Below are positions 47,041-57,783 of a stretch of DNA of 64,000 bases, one piece after another. A program made the position numbers and the translations under genes. This DNA comes from Alligator mississippiensis (Eukaryota > Chordata > Crocodylia > Alligatoridae), in assembly GCF_030867095.1 (NCBI RefSeq), contig NC_081824.1, forward strand, positions 346,099,703-346,163,702, in the 5' to 3' direction. Within the stretch, counting starts at the first letter, position 1. Each line of letters opens with the position of its first letter. The notes under the pieces were generated by a model. The model was not told where the DNA came from. It saw only the letters and a program-made list of their open reading frames with translations, and searched no databases.

Positions 47041-47444
47041 CTTTAGATCAGGTGCCCATTTTTAACTTGATTTATCCTCCCCCAACATCCCTGAATGTCT
47101 GCATGCACCCTAAGTGTCTCCCTGGTCAATGCTTGAGCAGAGTACTCTAGTTTGCTTCTTTGAGGGGCCTGATCCTTTACATTGGCTCCCAATGCAGGGA
47201 GCCTATGCATATAGGCCTGGTCTCTCTGAATGCTCATTTGAGACAAAATACCCATTTTTTGTATTGCAGCACCTAAGTAGAGATGCTTATGAGTTTGATT
47301 TGGATCTGACCATAAATATGGGTGGCATTCTCAGAATATGCCTAATACATCTATAAGATCAGGATTTTCACAAAATGTGGTGACAAACACCTTTAAAACA
47401 CAGAAAAGGGGTTGTTACCCCTCTCATTTTACACAGTATCATCA

Positions 47445-47715
47445 TGCTTAGAACACTCACCCAGGATGTGGGACTAATTCCCTCCTCTATCACATCTCCT
47501 ACCTCCTAAAAGAGTACATTAACCATCAGGGAATAGACTAGACTGGAGTGGAAACACTTGCACTCCCTCACATTGAAGCTGTTCCCTTTTGCATTAAAAA
47601 AGAATTAAAGATTCATAGGGCCAGAGAGAGAGGGAAAGAAAATGAGCATGAATTTTTAGCCTAGTGATTAGGGCACTCAGCTGAGAAGACTTGAGTTCCT
47701 GTCCTTGCTCCAAGG
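47445..47715 (+). repeat. Possible MIR/CORE-SINE-like heads
   Basis: AGCCTAGTGATTAGGGCACT then CAGCTGAGAAGACTTGAGTTCC (about 47659-47700) resembles the tRNA-derived head of CORE-SINEs (GTGGTTAGGGCACTC... followed by GAGTTC). A second, weaker one is CTTAGAACACTCACCCAGGA then TGTGGGACTAATTCCC (about 47450-47485). Confidence 0.45.
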
Positions 47716-47719
47716 ACTG

Positions 47720-50700
47720 TTTATGTATTTTACATTAAATGGTCATTGTCTAAAATACACGCTAGCCACTGGAGAGTCCTTACTTTCTGATGAAGGTGAC
47801 AGAAAAGGATACAGAACCTCTACTGCCACGCACACCAATAAAATCTATCTGAAACAATAACGATAACAAAAAAACACGTTCGTATCCAAAGTACAAAAGA
47901 TTAAGCCAATCTGCAAGTATGGTGCTATTTCACATAAAAGGTGGCCCCCATCTTCTACTGACAAGAAAAAGTCGTATTGTCAAAAAATAATTTTCTTTCA
48001 TTTTATCTCTTACCCTCACAAAAGCTCATTTTAAAAGGTATTAATACTTTCAACTAGCTCATAAAGTCACAAAACAAAGAAATCTGTTCTTATTTTCTTA
48101 AGGACATCTTCATGGTTTCATATTCTATGTCTCTTGGTCTGTAATTTTCCTTGTTGAGCCACAAAAAACAATCAGCTTAATACTATGATTCTAGTGTATA
48201 GTGCTAAAAATGTTATCAACAGTGAAACCCCAAGCATCATAACACATTCCAGTTTAAAGTGACATACCAATTTAATAAGTATATCTAGGAAACTCTGGGT
48301 AACTTTTCTTTGATTGCTGTATCTATCATTTTAATAATGGAATTCAGAAAATAAAAATCTATGCAATGGCTCCAAAGAAAATGGACATAAACGCATTGAT
48401 TATCTACAAGGATCTATTTAATTCAATATCTCTGGGGTGCATAATAATTTATAACTCCTCTGTATAAAATTATAGGGAATTAGCTGCATTGTTAAATGTC
48501 TTTTAACCTGACTTCAGGTGTCCTACCAATGTTCCTCTAACAGGGTTATTCAAATCCCATTCCGATTTCTGGTGGAATTTTTATCAAGTGTGTGGCTATG
48601 TTTTGCCAACAAAAAATGAGAAAAGAGAAGACTCCATTCACATTCATCTGCGGGGATTCAGCAATTAAATCAATTTGATTAACCAAAGACCCATTCTGCT
48701 GTGTATTTACATACTGTAATTACAAATTGGCAAATAGCGGAAAAAGTGGAAGCGTGGGATATCGTGTTTTTCTGACAGTTGTTCAAATGAAATAAATTTA
48801 ATACTTCTAAATATGCAGCCCAATTTAATCACTATTTTAGCATCCCAAACAGGAAAAAAAAATCTTTTTCTAGGTTTTAGACAGTCTCAGATTATGTCTA
48901 ATTAACCAAAAAGGGTGACATCCATTTATATTTTACACCATTTTAAAATATCTCTAGAAGTCATGATGTCTCATGTTTATTCAGATCCTTTTTTAAAGGA
49001 ATATAGCTTCAATGTAAGGACTATCTTAACCTCCTCTCAAGTAGTTGGATAGGATGATATTCTATGTCATTACACTGGATGCTAAAAAGAGCAGTATAAT
49101 AAATATAAGCAGGGCTTGAAAATTCTGTTTGGCCATCTACCATAGATAAAGAGGGAATTTAGATAGAAACATAGCATTCATTTATTCCAAATTTAAACTT
49201 TCATCTAAGATTATAAACAAGTTCTTGCATTTTGATTGCAAATGTTTGTCCTTCTGGATTCACAGTCAGACAATTCCAGTGTCTCTGATGCTGCTCTCAG
49301 ACTTTGTAACTGGAAGCAGAATAGTGAACAATTTTTGCTTTCAATATTTAGCATCTTGTTGTGCAGGGGAGAAACCATCCAAAATGATATCATTTCCCCT
49401 TAGCTGACTTTACTGCTGCTCCTTTTTCTACAAAGAACCTGGTGCTCAAGAAAGCCGTGGGGAAAGGGGAGAAAAATAATGTAATATGGCAAAGCATGGA
49501 ACAGACTCTGCTAACTGAGTAGTAACCATGTGCTCAAGTGGAAGAACTGAGAAAGTGCTTAAGTGCAAATACCCCAAAGTATTTAGTCACCCAACTCTAA
49601 GTAATGGATTGATTGATTTCAGTGAGAGTTGGGTACTAAATAGTTTTGAGGATCTAAACCTCAGCCCATCACTGAAAGATTTATTAGACACCTACTAGAT
49701 AGAACATGAGCAAGGGTCCAGAGAAAACATGCTAAAAGAGTCCTAGCAACCTCTTCAATGCACCAAGTGGGAGGAGATAGTTTGTGTTCTCATGAAAATG
49801 TTGCCCAGGACTGCTGACCCCTTATTTTACAAATACATATCCCTTATCATTGAACTTCATCCTTGGCTTGTAGGTTTAGTGCTTTGGTTTTACAGCTGTC
49901 TGGTAAAAAAAAGCATTTGGCCTTAATACTAGTTAATTATATGTAGTAACAATGGAATGTTTGTGTCGATAATCTGCTTCTTTCATAAGTGAGAATCACA
50001 GACCAAAGACTAGCACATGGAATTTTCACTCTTCCAGGTCATCCCATATACCATGGATTTAGTTTCCTTTGGATCTGGTATAAAAATTTAAAGGAAATGG
50101 TTGTGCAAAAGGACGTGGCATAACGACACAGAGATAAAGTTGGGAATAATAATGAACACTGCAATGGTCACAGATTATAAACTCACAGCAAAACTATTAC
50201 TACTACAAATTCATTACAAAGCCTTTAAGTTGAAACTTTGTTTTTAGAAAATTAAATTTAAAACAAACCTATCTTCACGTGTTTAGCCTTAGTTCACAGA
50301 TGGCATCATAGGCTTGTAGCAAATCGCTTCCGCAGGGCCTTTTCAGCTAGGATTTTACCTCTTCTCCAAGCATGTCTCAGCTAGCATCAGTAGTCTGCAG
50401 TCTTTCAACCTACTAGCCCTTGCTGTCTGGAGCACTGCCTAAACTATCTCCATTACATGTAATCTTTCATCAGACAAAGTAAATAAATCAAAGCTTTAGT
50501 GTATTGGACCCTGGGATGGGTCTGCTGTAGCCTCAGACTTCCTTTCCTAGGCTTGTCATCCTCCTTACAGCCCAGAGGTTTCCTCCTCTGGTGCTTCTCC
50601 TTCATCTCTCCCACTGACTCTGCCTGCTGTGGTTTTTGTTTCCCAGTAATCCACACCCTCTTTAACCTCTTTATTCCCAGAGCTGCAGGTCTTCAGCCTA

Positions 50701-50735
50701 ACTAGCTGCCTTCTCTTAAGGGGCTAGGCCACCCT
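47720..50735. other. Unique-looking AT-rich DNA, no gene
   Basis: No element recognised. The part at about 48500-48800 has homeodomain-like AT motifs (AATTAAATCAATTTGATTAA, GTAATTACAAATTGG) and no repeat features, and is flagged as a possible conserved non-coding element. Confidence 0.4.
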
Positions 50736-50741
50736 GCTACA

Positions 50742-51186
50742 AGGATCATAGGAAAGTAAGGCTGGAAGGAAACCTTACAAGGTCATCTAGTCCAGCCCCT
50801 TGCTCAAGGCAGGATCATCCCTGACTAAACCATCCAGCCAAGTGGTGGTCCAACTTGCTCCTGAAAACTTCCAAGGATGGACATTTCATAGTTTCTCTAG
50901 GTGGCCTGTTCCAATGCTTGATCATCCTCATAGTCAAAAAGTTCCTCCTCATCTCCAATCTGCATTTTCTGTGCTGGAGCTTGAGGACATTCCTCCTCAC
51001 CCTTTTCTCTGAAACCGCAAAGAAAAGCCCAACTCCATTTTCTCTATAGTTGCTCTTCAGGTAATTGAAGACTGTTATCATCCATCTCTCCTAGTCTTTT
51101 CTTTTCCAGACTAAATAACTCTAGGTCTTTCAGCCTCTTCTCAAATGTCATACCTCCCAGGGCCCCTAAGAATTTTTGTTGCTCTG
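50742..51186 (-). mobile_element. Old CR1 LINE, 3' half (split by a Ty3/gypsy insertion)
   Basis: On the minus strand frame 51081-50815 carries the CR1 C-terminus: NVLKLQHRKCRLEMRRNFLT, then WNRPPRE and VFRSKLDHHLAGW. The 3' tail is at about 50742 (GGCTGGAAGGAAACCTTACA on the plus strand). The copy stops at GTTGCTCTG, where the gypsy element begins, and resumes at 53153 with CTCTGAATTCTTTCCAAA. Confidence 0.88.
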
Positions 51187-52045
51187 TGTAACAGGGGCTC
51201 AGGCAGGAGCCCTGTTACTAAGGCAGGATTGGGCATGACTGACCTGACAATTCACCCTGGCAGGTGGAGGAATTATACACCCAGGGCAGGACCGGGTGAT
51301 TAGCCTGCCACAGCCAGTATATATCCGGTGGCAGGACAGATACCTTTTCCCTTCAGGCATAAGAAGAGAGTGAGGGGTGGCTGAGGCCCCAGATGGTGAA
51401 AAAAACTAGAAGCCCACCTGGTGACCTGGAAAGATGCCGAGACTGCGGGACTCAAGACTAGGTGACGCCAGGCTGCAGGCAAGCTATGTACCTTATGATT
51501 CCAAATAGCTCCGTTGAGTTGTGGTGAGGGCCAGAGCTCTGCAGAACAGCGGGACTGGGGGAACCCTGAGTAGAGGGAGAGAGAGACCCCCCAGGACAAT
51601 GGACGAGCAGGAGGATCCCACGCTGACCCTGACCCTGAACTCAGAACTGTAGTCCTGCTGAGAGCAGTGGCATGAGAAGCAGAGGAGCAACCGAGACTCC
51701 TCCTAGCAAGAGGCAGATGTGAGAGATGCAGGGAATGCACCTCAGTAACAGATAATTAGCACTTAGAACATTGAGCGCTACAATGTATCCAGGAAATATA
51801 AGTTGCCAAGTTATCTACTCTGCAGTTCAGATGTACCTTGCTAATGAAGTAATTAGTGAGGTTACTGCTTCTGTGCAACTTTACTTTGGGAAATAAACCA
51901 GCACTCTGAGCATGTTCTATTGTGGTGGCGTTTATTGATCACTAGCTCTAAAAGACCACTAATACCTTCCTTGTTTCCTTTCAATCCAAGTTGTGGCAGG
52001 TGAGTACTGAAGGGAGGCAGAGCTAGGAACACACACCCGCTCACA
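51187..52045 (+). repeat. 5' LTR of the Ty3/gypsy element
   Basis: 859 bp from TGTAAC to CTCACA. TATA-like TATATA lies at 51319-51324 and an AATAAA polyadenylation signal at about 51892-51897. The last ~318 bp align with 52836-53147. Confidence 0.85.
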
Positions 52046-52070
52046 AAGTGGTGCATTGGCCAGGAACACA
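52046..52070 (+). other. Primer-binding-site region after the 5' LTR
   Basis: AAGTGGTGCATTGGCCAGGA directly follows the LTR end, where the tRNA primer-binding site should be. The matching tRNA was not identified. Confidence 0.4.
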
Positions 52071-52092
52071 GTCGTTAACAACCCCAGGCACC

Positions 52093-52830
52093 ATGGAGTC
52101 CATGGACATCCATGTCCCAATTGACTGGCAGTAGGTGCACAGTATTATGATCTGGCTTCTGCAGGGGCAACAAGCTCAGCTGGAGGAGATTGTAAGGATG
52201 TGTACCCAAGAGGCAGATGCTCAGATCTGACTTTTCTCTCAGCAGCAGGATTTGTGTGAGAAAATTGAGGCACAACAGATGTCACTGGGGAGAGAAAGAG
52301 AGGAGTCAGGCTTCCCCAGATATCCCCAGATGATGATGTGGAAGCCTACTTAGAAGCCTTTGAAAGGACGGCCATGAATACAAAATGAGACCCCAGCAGC
52401 TGGGTAGCACGGATTGGGCCCCTCCTCATTGGGCCTGCACAAGCTGCTTATCAGGCTCTTAGCTGGGTAGAGGCCAGAGATTATCAGAAGGTAAAGGAGG
52501 CCATATTGTACTGACTAGAGATCTCCACTGAAACCTACCTTCAAAAGTTCCAGGCCTGGAAAGGGACTGAGGGGGCTCTTCCCTGCCTGCTGGCACAGAT
52601 GCTAATAGATTTGGCAGAATGATGGTTACAGCCTGAGACTTGTGCTCTCCAGGAAGTGGTAAATCTTATCATCCTGGAGCAATTCCTGACCTATCTTAGT
52701 AGTAGCTCCCAGTGGTGGGTGCGATGCCACCAACCCAAGACGGTGGAAGAAGCCCTGTGGCCTACAGAGGATTATGCCACTGCTGAAGGGGATGGCGAAA
52801 ACCCCAAGAGGGACTGTCCAGGGGGTCTGA
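52093..52830 (+). pseudogene. gag remnant with SCAN-like capsid segment
   Basis: The first ATG after the LTR (52093) opens a short frame with stops at the 15-20 codon scale and a frame shift before about 52330. From about 52333 to 52780 the reading resembles the C-terminal capsid domain of Gmr1-like gag, which is the published source of the SCAN domain of vertebrate zinc-finger proteins. Segments seen are DDVEAYLEAFERTAM, SSWVARIGPLLIGPAQAAYQ, then ALSWVEARDYQKVKEAILY, ISTETYLQKFQAW, and further on VVNLIILEQFL and PKTVEEAL. Spacing and the L-G-AQAAY core fit that fold. Three in-frame stops confirm it is dead. A host SCAN gene exon is less likely because the segment sits between two LTRs. Confidence 0.75.
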
Positions 52831-52835
52831 GGACA

Positions 52836-53147
52836 CAGGGAACGCACCTCAGTAACAAGATAATTAAGGCTTATAATGTTGAGTGCTACAATATAACCGG
52901 GAGATATAAGTTGCCAAGTTATCTATTCTGCAGCTTGGATGTACTTCGCTAATGAAGTAATTAGCAAGGTTACTGCTACTGTGCAACTTTACTTTGGGAA
53001 ATAAACCAGCACTATGAGCATGTACTATTGGGGTGGTGTTTATTGATCACTAGCATTAAAAGACCACTAATACCTCCCTCATTTCCTTTCAATCCAAGTC
53101 ATGGCAGGTGAGTACTGAGGGAGGCAGAGCTAGTGCACCCACTCACA
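52836..53147 (+). repeat. 3' LTR remnant of the Ty3/gypsy element
   Basis: 312 bp aligning with the 3' third of the 5' LTR, including AATAAA at about 53000-53005 and the CACTCACA end, followed by the CTCTG duplication. The left edge is a deletion junction with the gag remnant. Confidence 0.85.
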
Positions 53148-54770
53148 CTCTGCTCTGAATTCTTTCCAAACTACCCACATCCTTCTTGTGGTGTGGGGCC
53201 CAAAACTAGACACAGTGCTCCAGGTGAGGCCTCACCAGAGCTGAATAGAGCAGAAGAATCATGTCCTCAGATTTGGAAGTGATACTACCCAGTATACTGT
53301 TCCTTTTTTTTTTTTCTTCAGGTATAACACACTGCTGGTTCATATTCAGTTTATAGTCTTCTGTAACCCCCAGGTCATTCTCTGCATTACTGTAGTCTAG
53401 CTAATCATTCCCCAATCTGTATTTGAGTATGGAATGATTCTTACTCAAGTGCGAGACTTTGCACTTGTCCTTGTTGAATCTCATCTGATTGAGTGCAGAC
53501 CATTTTATTCTGGTCATGCTGGATCCTAGCCCTACTCTCTAGAGTATGTGCAACTCCACCCAACTTGGTGTTGCCTGCAAATTTGCAAGTGTGCACTCAA
53601 TCCCATCATTCAAATAATTAATGAAGATATTAAACAATATGGGATCCAGGACAGACCCTTGAAAAAACCCACTTGTTACCTCTATCCAACTAGGCATTGA
53701 GCCATTGAGACTATGCATTTTGTATGATGATCAACCAGTTATATATCCAGTATACAGGACTTCATTTAGTCCATATGTCCTTATCTTATTAATGAGAATG
53801 TCATAAGAGACAGTATCGAAAGCCATGCTAAAGTCAAGGTATATCTCATCCACTGCTCTCTCCCCATCCACAGAGCCGGTCACCTGGTCACAGAAGGAAA
53901 TCAGGTTGGCATGACTTGCTCTTGGTGAATCCATGTGGACAGTTTCTGATCTCCTTGCTCTTCTCCATGTGCTTCACAATGGATTCTTTGAGGACCTGCT
54001 CCATAATCTTTCCGGTATCAGGGCCAGATGGCTGATCTATTTTCCCCTGGATCCTTCTTTTTCTCTTTCTTAAAGATAGGCCCTGTATTTTCCCTTTGCT
54101 ATATGACCTCTACAAGTTCTCAAAAAGGATAGCCAATGACTCTGACATTACCTTGGCCAATTCCTTCAGCACCCTATGGTGCATTGCATTCAGCCCTGCC
54201 AACTGGAAAGCATCTAGCTTCTCTAAGTAATTCCTAGCCTATTCTGAAATTACTCTAGGCTCTTTGCCTCCTTCCCTATCTTTGCTGCCAACTGCATTTG
54301 TCATCTGCTAGCTGCCCCTGTTTTTGAAAACTGAAGTTAAAAACAAACAAACAATCAAATAACATCAGCCTTCCTTGACTCATCCATAACTAGATTGCCT
54401 TCTGCCTTCTGTAAGAGACCTATGGTTTCTCTGGTCTTCCTCTTACCTTTGATATACTTGTAGAATCCCATTTTATTGCCTTTTATGTCCCTTAGTGATT
54501 GCATCTCAAATTGTGTCTTGTCCTTCCTAATTTTCTCCCTGCATGCCCATATGATACTCTTATACTCTTCCTTAGTACTATGACCAAGCTTTCACTTTGT
54601 ATAGGATTCCTTTTGAGTTTCAATTCCTTGAAGGGATTGCTGATCTCCAGCTGCCAGCCTGAAGCCAGGCTGGTCTCCTGCTGTTGCATTTCCAGATCTT
54701 CTATCACAATGGGATAGCTTGTTCCTGTGCCCTTAAGAGGGCCTTCTTAAAGTACAGCCTCAACTGACTG
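53148..54770 (-). mobile_element. Old CR1 LINE, 5' half (split by the gypsy insertion)
   Basis: Minus-strand CR1 reverse transcriptase remnants run from about 54700 down to 53153. They include EEYKSIIWACREKIRKDKTQ and FEMQSLRDIKGNKMGFYKYI at about 54550-54450, and IYLDFSMAFDTVSYDILINK in the 67-codon frame 53934-53731. Stops and frame changes are frequent. Joined conceptually with 50742-51186 this gives a 5'-truncated CR1 of about 2 kb. Confidence 0.85.
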
Positions 54771-55868
54771 TGAAGTTAAATTAGTGCTCATTAGTGACAG
54801 ACTGAGCCCCAATCTGTAATATAATCCTGAAATAACATTGGCTTGATCTTAATGTAGTCACCCATTCTTAAGGCAGAAACAACTATTATATCTTGATCTC
54901 TTGTAGAAGCTGGGCCACTGGGCACCCACAGATGAAAGAATAACTAAATGAGCAAGCAAAAGGAAGGGTGAACTCTGTATCCCAGTGTATATGGTCCTTC
55001 TCTGAGAGGGGAGGTAGGTTGGTTAAATAGTGGAGTGGGCAAAGACTTTCCCTCCTAAACTCTACCTGCAGGAAAGGTATTGTGAATCTTCCAAATCTAG
55101 ACACCAGCAAGAAGAGAATATTACTGTTCTCAAAATAAGAACAGTATGCAAATTGTTCTCTAGAATGAGACCAAGGCATGCATCAGAGATTTTCTGATCA
55201 TTTCTGTTAAGCCCAAAAGGAAGTCAAGTTGCTGATGAAGCTGCTTCAACAATTGACACACATTCACTGGTCTCAGCTTCCACTTTCTCTGATGGTACTA
55301 GATGAGACTAGAGTACTTGTATCATTGAGATGTCATTACCTCACTAAAATCTTTAACCGATACTTTGTCTTGCATCTCAGAGGTATCTCTATGTTTATTG
55401 TGTAAGACATTTTCATTGGATATCTTAAAGCAACTGAATAATCTTTTTTTTTTTTTTTTTAGAGATTAGTGACCCATAGATGAGGAAAATTACACATTGT
55501 TATGAATTCCTATGGTCGAGGAGGCTGAAAACTCAAACACAGGGGAGATATTTTATCAGTTGGCAGTGGGAAGAGATCTCCAAAACTTGTTCTGCCTCAC
55601 TGGGGAGGTGGGGCAGGGACTCTGCTTTGTCCAAGCCAAAGCCTTTATTAATTACAGCAGTCAGCCTCTGCACCAAGCATACACAGACCTCCAAGGTACA
55701 CCAGTATCCCACAAGGCTCCAAAGTTGCCACTGCTTCAAGAGTGGTACTGAGGTGTCTCCCCTTCACTTCAGCCATCACATTTACCACCTATAAAAGGAA
55801 GGAACCAGATACAAGTTCAACCACCCATGAGTTCCTATTTAGTGCCTTTTGTTTCTATAGTGTCTTGT
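54771..55868. other. Non-coding DNA
   Basis: No gene recognised. A T-run of about 18 lies at 55444-55460. Confidence 0.45.
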
Positions 55869-55870
55869 CA

Positions 55871-55941
55871 GTTCTCGTGGTGTACTAACTAACACGTTTG
55901 CCTTAGAAAAAGGCACCTGGTTCAAAACCTGGCAGAAACCA
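55871..55941 (+). repeat. tRNA-Val-like sequence, probable SINE head or tRNA pseudogene
   Basis: GTTCTCGTGGTGTACTAACT then AACACGTTTGCCTTAG, and GGTTCAAAACCTGGCAGAAA at the 3' end, follow the order of a tRNA-Val (A-box TGGTGTA, B-box GGTTCAAA, 3' CAGAAAC). The acceptor stem has at least two mismatches and the anticodon loop is not intact, so it is not a working tRNA. The following ~180 bp may be the SINE body. Confidence 0.55.
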
Positions 55942-56131
55942 TTTTCTGCTCACTGCTGTACCTGAAGCCTGGCTTGTAAATAATGCTAGAGATGCTGATT
56001 CAGCAGAAACTGAGATTTTTGGCACAGCACAAGGGTCTAGGTGGTGGATTCCTGTCCTATTCCTGTAAGACCAGCTCCATCTTCTCAGGGCAGGAGAGTT
56101 TGGCATGATTCCTAGAGTCCTTGGATCCATA

Positions 56132-56528
56132 GGGTGTGTGCAGATGAGCACACATGCATGGTATATCCCGATGTCAAAAAAAAACATGTCTAAGAAAAGC
56201 TGCATGGCACATGTGTGGCAAGCACACATGAAGCCCAAAACCAGAGCCTGGCTGGCCAGAGCCATGCTCCTGCTGCCAGCCAGGCTTCCTGCTGCAGGAT
56301 CACCACAGCTGCATACCCTGGAGGTCCCCAGGAACCCCAGGTAAGGCTGCTGTGGCCAGATCAGGTGCTGGCCCCAGCCTCCCCACAGCTACCCCACCCA
56401 GGGCAACATGCCATGGACCAGAGCATGTGTGCACAGGGCTTCCCCGGGGACAAGTAACAGTGGCACACGTTGTGCCACTGCTCTTTGTCCCCAGGGAAAT
56501 GTGCATGCCTGCTCATGGGGATGTGCCC
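56132..56528. mobile_element. MITE, GGG-ended family
   Basis: Left end GGGTGTGTGCAGATGAGCAC and right end (minus strand) GGGCACATCCCCATGAGCAG form inverted repeats continuing into ACATGCATG and GCATGCAC. Both sides carry ATA, a 3-bp duplication. It shares internal blocks with 896-1223. An internal inverted repeat TGTCCCCAGGGAAATGTGCA with GGGGACAAGTAACAGTGGCA-type arms lies at about 56445-56500. 397 bp. Confidence 0.72.
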
Positions 56529-57535
56529 ATAAACAGGATTAGGAGCACAGCATCCTGAGATACTGCAGGACCAAGGCAAGCCCTATGGCACTCCATATAG
56601 CTGAACAGGTATTATAAGTAGCACTGGAAATACTGAGTTGCTGTTGTTCAGAAGGGCTAAAACATAGAACTGCTTTTTTTTTCCATGGAAAACCATTTCA
56701 GTGGCTGTGTGTTTCCTTTTTTTGCAGGATTGTAAGGGCATATTTCTCACTAGAAATGTAGTACCTGTTTGTGGAGTAAATCTTGGAGTAAATCTCACAA
56801 GGAAACACAGTCTTAGACTTTTCTAAATGTGGTGCTTACTCTGTCTGGTGGGCAGTTGCCTTATATATGACATAACCCAAATTCTAGTTAAAGATAGACC
56901 AGGAGAAAGAAAATTATTTTTTTTAATATACTCAAAAATAGTATAACTTATCATTCATGAGTCTCCAGTTTCAGAAGGTTTCAGCAAGAACCTATATAAT
57001 TTTATGTCCAGGTGTATCAAAATAAATTCACTTGGATTTTTAATAAACTAACGTTACATGCCTGTTACATAATTGTTTTTTTCATATAATTCATCTATGT
57101 ATCATCTTCCTTTACTAGGCAAAAGAAATACATATTTCTCATTCTTTTCTTGTAGGACTAAGGAAATTTTAAAGATACAGTCAGAACTAACCCAGAAGCC
57201 AAACAGGAAAAATCTGAATTAAATGACCAACTCATCCTCTGAGACCTGGAATCTATCTGTATCTAAATTTTTAATCTTTATATTCAGATCCATACCTTCT
57301 TAGCCTGACATGCCTTAAAATTCCATTTTTTATTGTTTCTTTTTTTACCTATGACTGCTTATGTATTATAGGGATATGTGTATTTTTAAAATATTTCTTT
57401 ATTATTAATCATTTAGGCTTCTGAGAATACCAAAGTTTGCTTGTATTTTCAAGCATCCTAGCCTGCTTCAAAACCAGCTAAAAAGATATGCAATCCCTGC
57501 TTTTATGGTAAATTTAGTACATCTTTTGAAATTGT
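56529..57535. other. AT-rich non-coding DNA
   Basis: No feature recognised. Confidence 0.45.
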
Positions 57536-57537
57536 TT

Positions 57538-57783
57538 TAGGGGTTGGCAACCTATGCCCTGTGGAACTGTAGGATCTGACCCATGGTGCTATGAGGCTTT
57601 GGTGGCATTCTGGGGGGAGGGGGGGGCGCTCCAGAAGCACTTGGAAGTTTGGGGCACCCTGGCTGGTGGTGAGGAGTTTCATCCATGCCACAGCCAGGTG
57701 ATAGGGAGAAATGGTGGTGCCAGCACACCTTGAATTCTAGCTGGGTCATTCCACTCTGCTGCCAGAAAATGTTGGTGACTGCC
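57538..57783. mobile_element. Old hAT-like non-autonomous element
   Basis: TAGGGGTTGGCAACCTATGC at the left and, on the other strand, GGCAGTCACCAACATTTTCT at the right resemble the CAGGGGTTGGCAACC ends of vertebrate hAT elements. A clear 8-bp duplication was not found, and the interior contains a G-run. Confidence 0.5.

Larger units (their letters stand above)
51187..53147 (+). mobile_element. Ty3/gypsy (Gmr1-like) LTR element, internally deleted
   Basis: The element starts TGTAACAGGG and ends CTCACA. It is flanked by a perfect 5-bp duplication CTCTG (51182-51186 and 53148-53152) inside an old CR1. It has a full 5' LTR (51187-52045), about 790 bp of leader and gag-like sequence, and only the last ~312 bp of the 3' LTR (from about 52836). 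The deletion removed the rest of gag, all of pol and the first part of the 3' LTR. The LTRs are clearly related but diverged, so the insertion is old. The gag remnant resembles the SCAN-fold capsid of Gmr1-like gypsy elements. Confidence 0.85.

Noticed and set aside
46564..47046. 160-codon Pro-rich frame
   Set aside because: It results from C-rich composition, with equally long frames on the other strand and no domain.
55871..55941. Functional tRNA-Val gene
   Set aside because: Acceptor-stem mismatches and a disrupted anticodon loop; more likely a SINE head or pseudogene.
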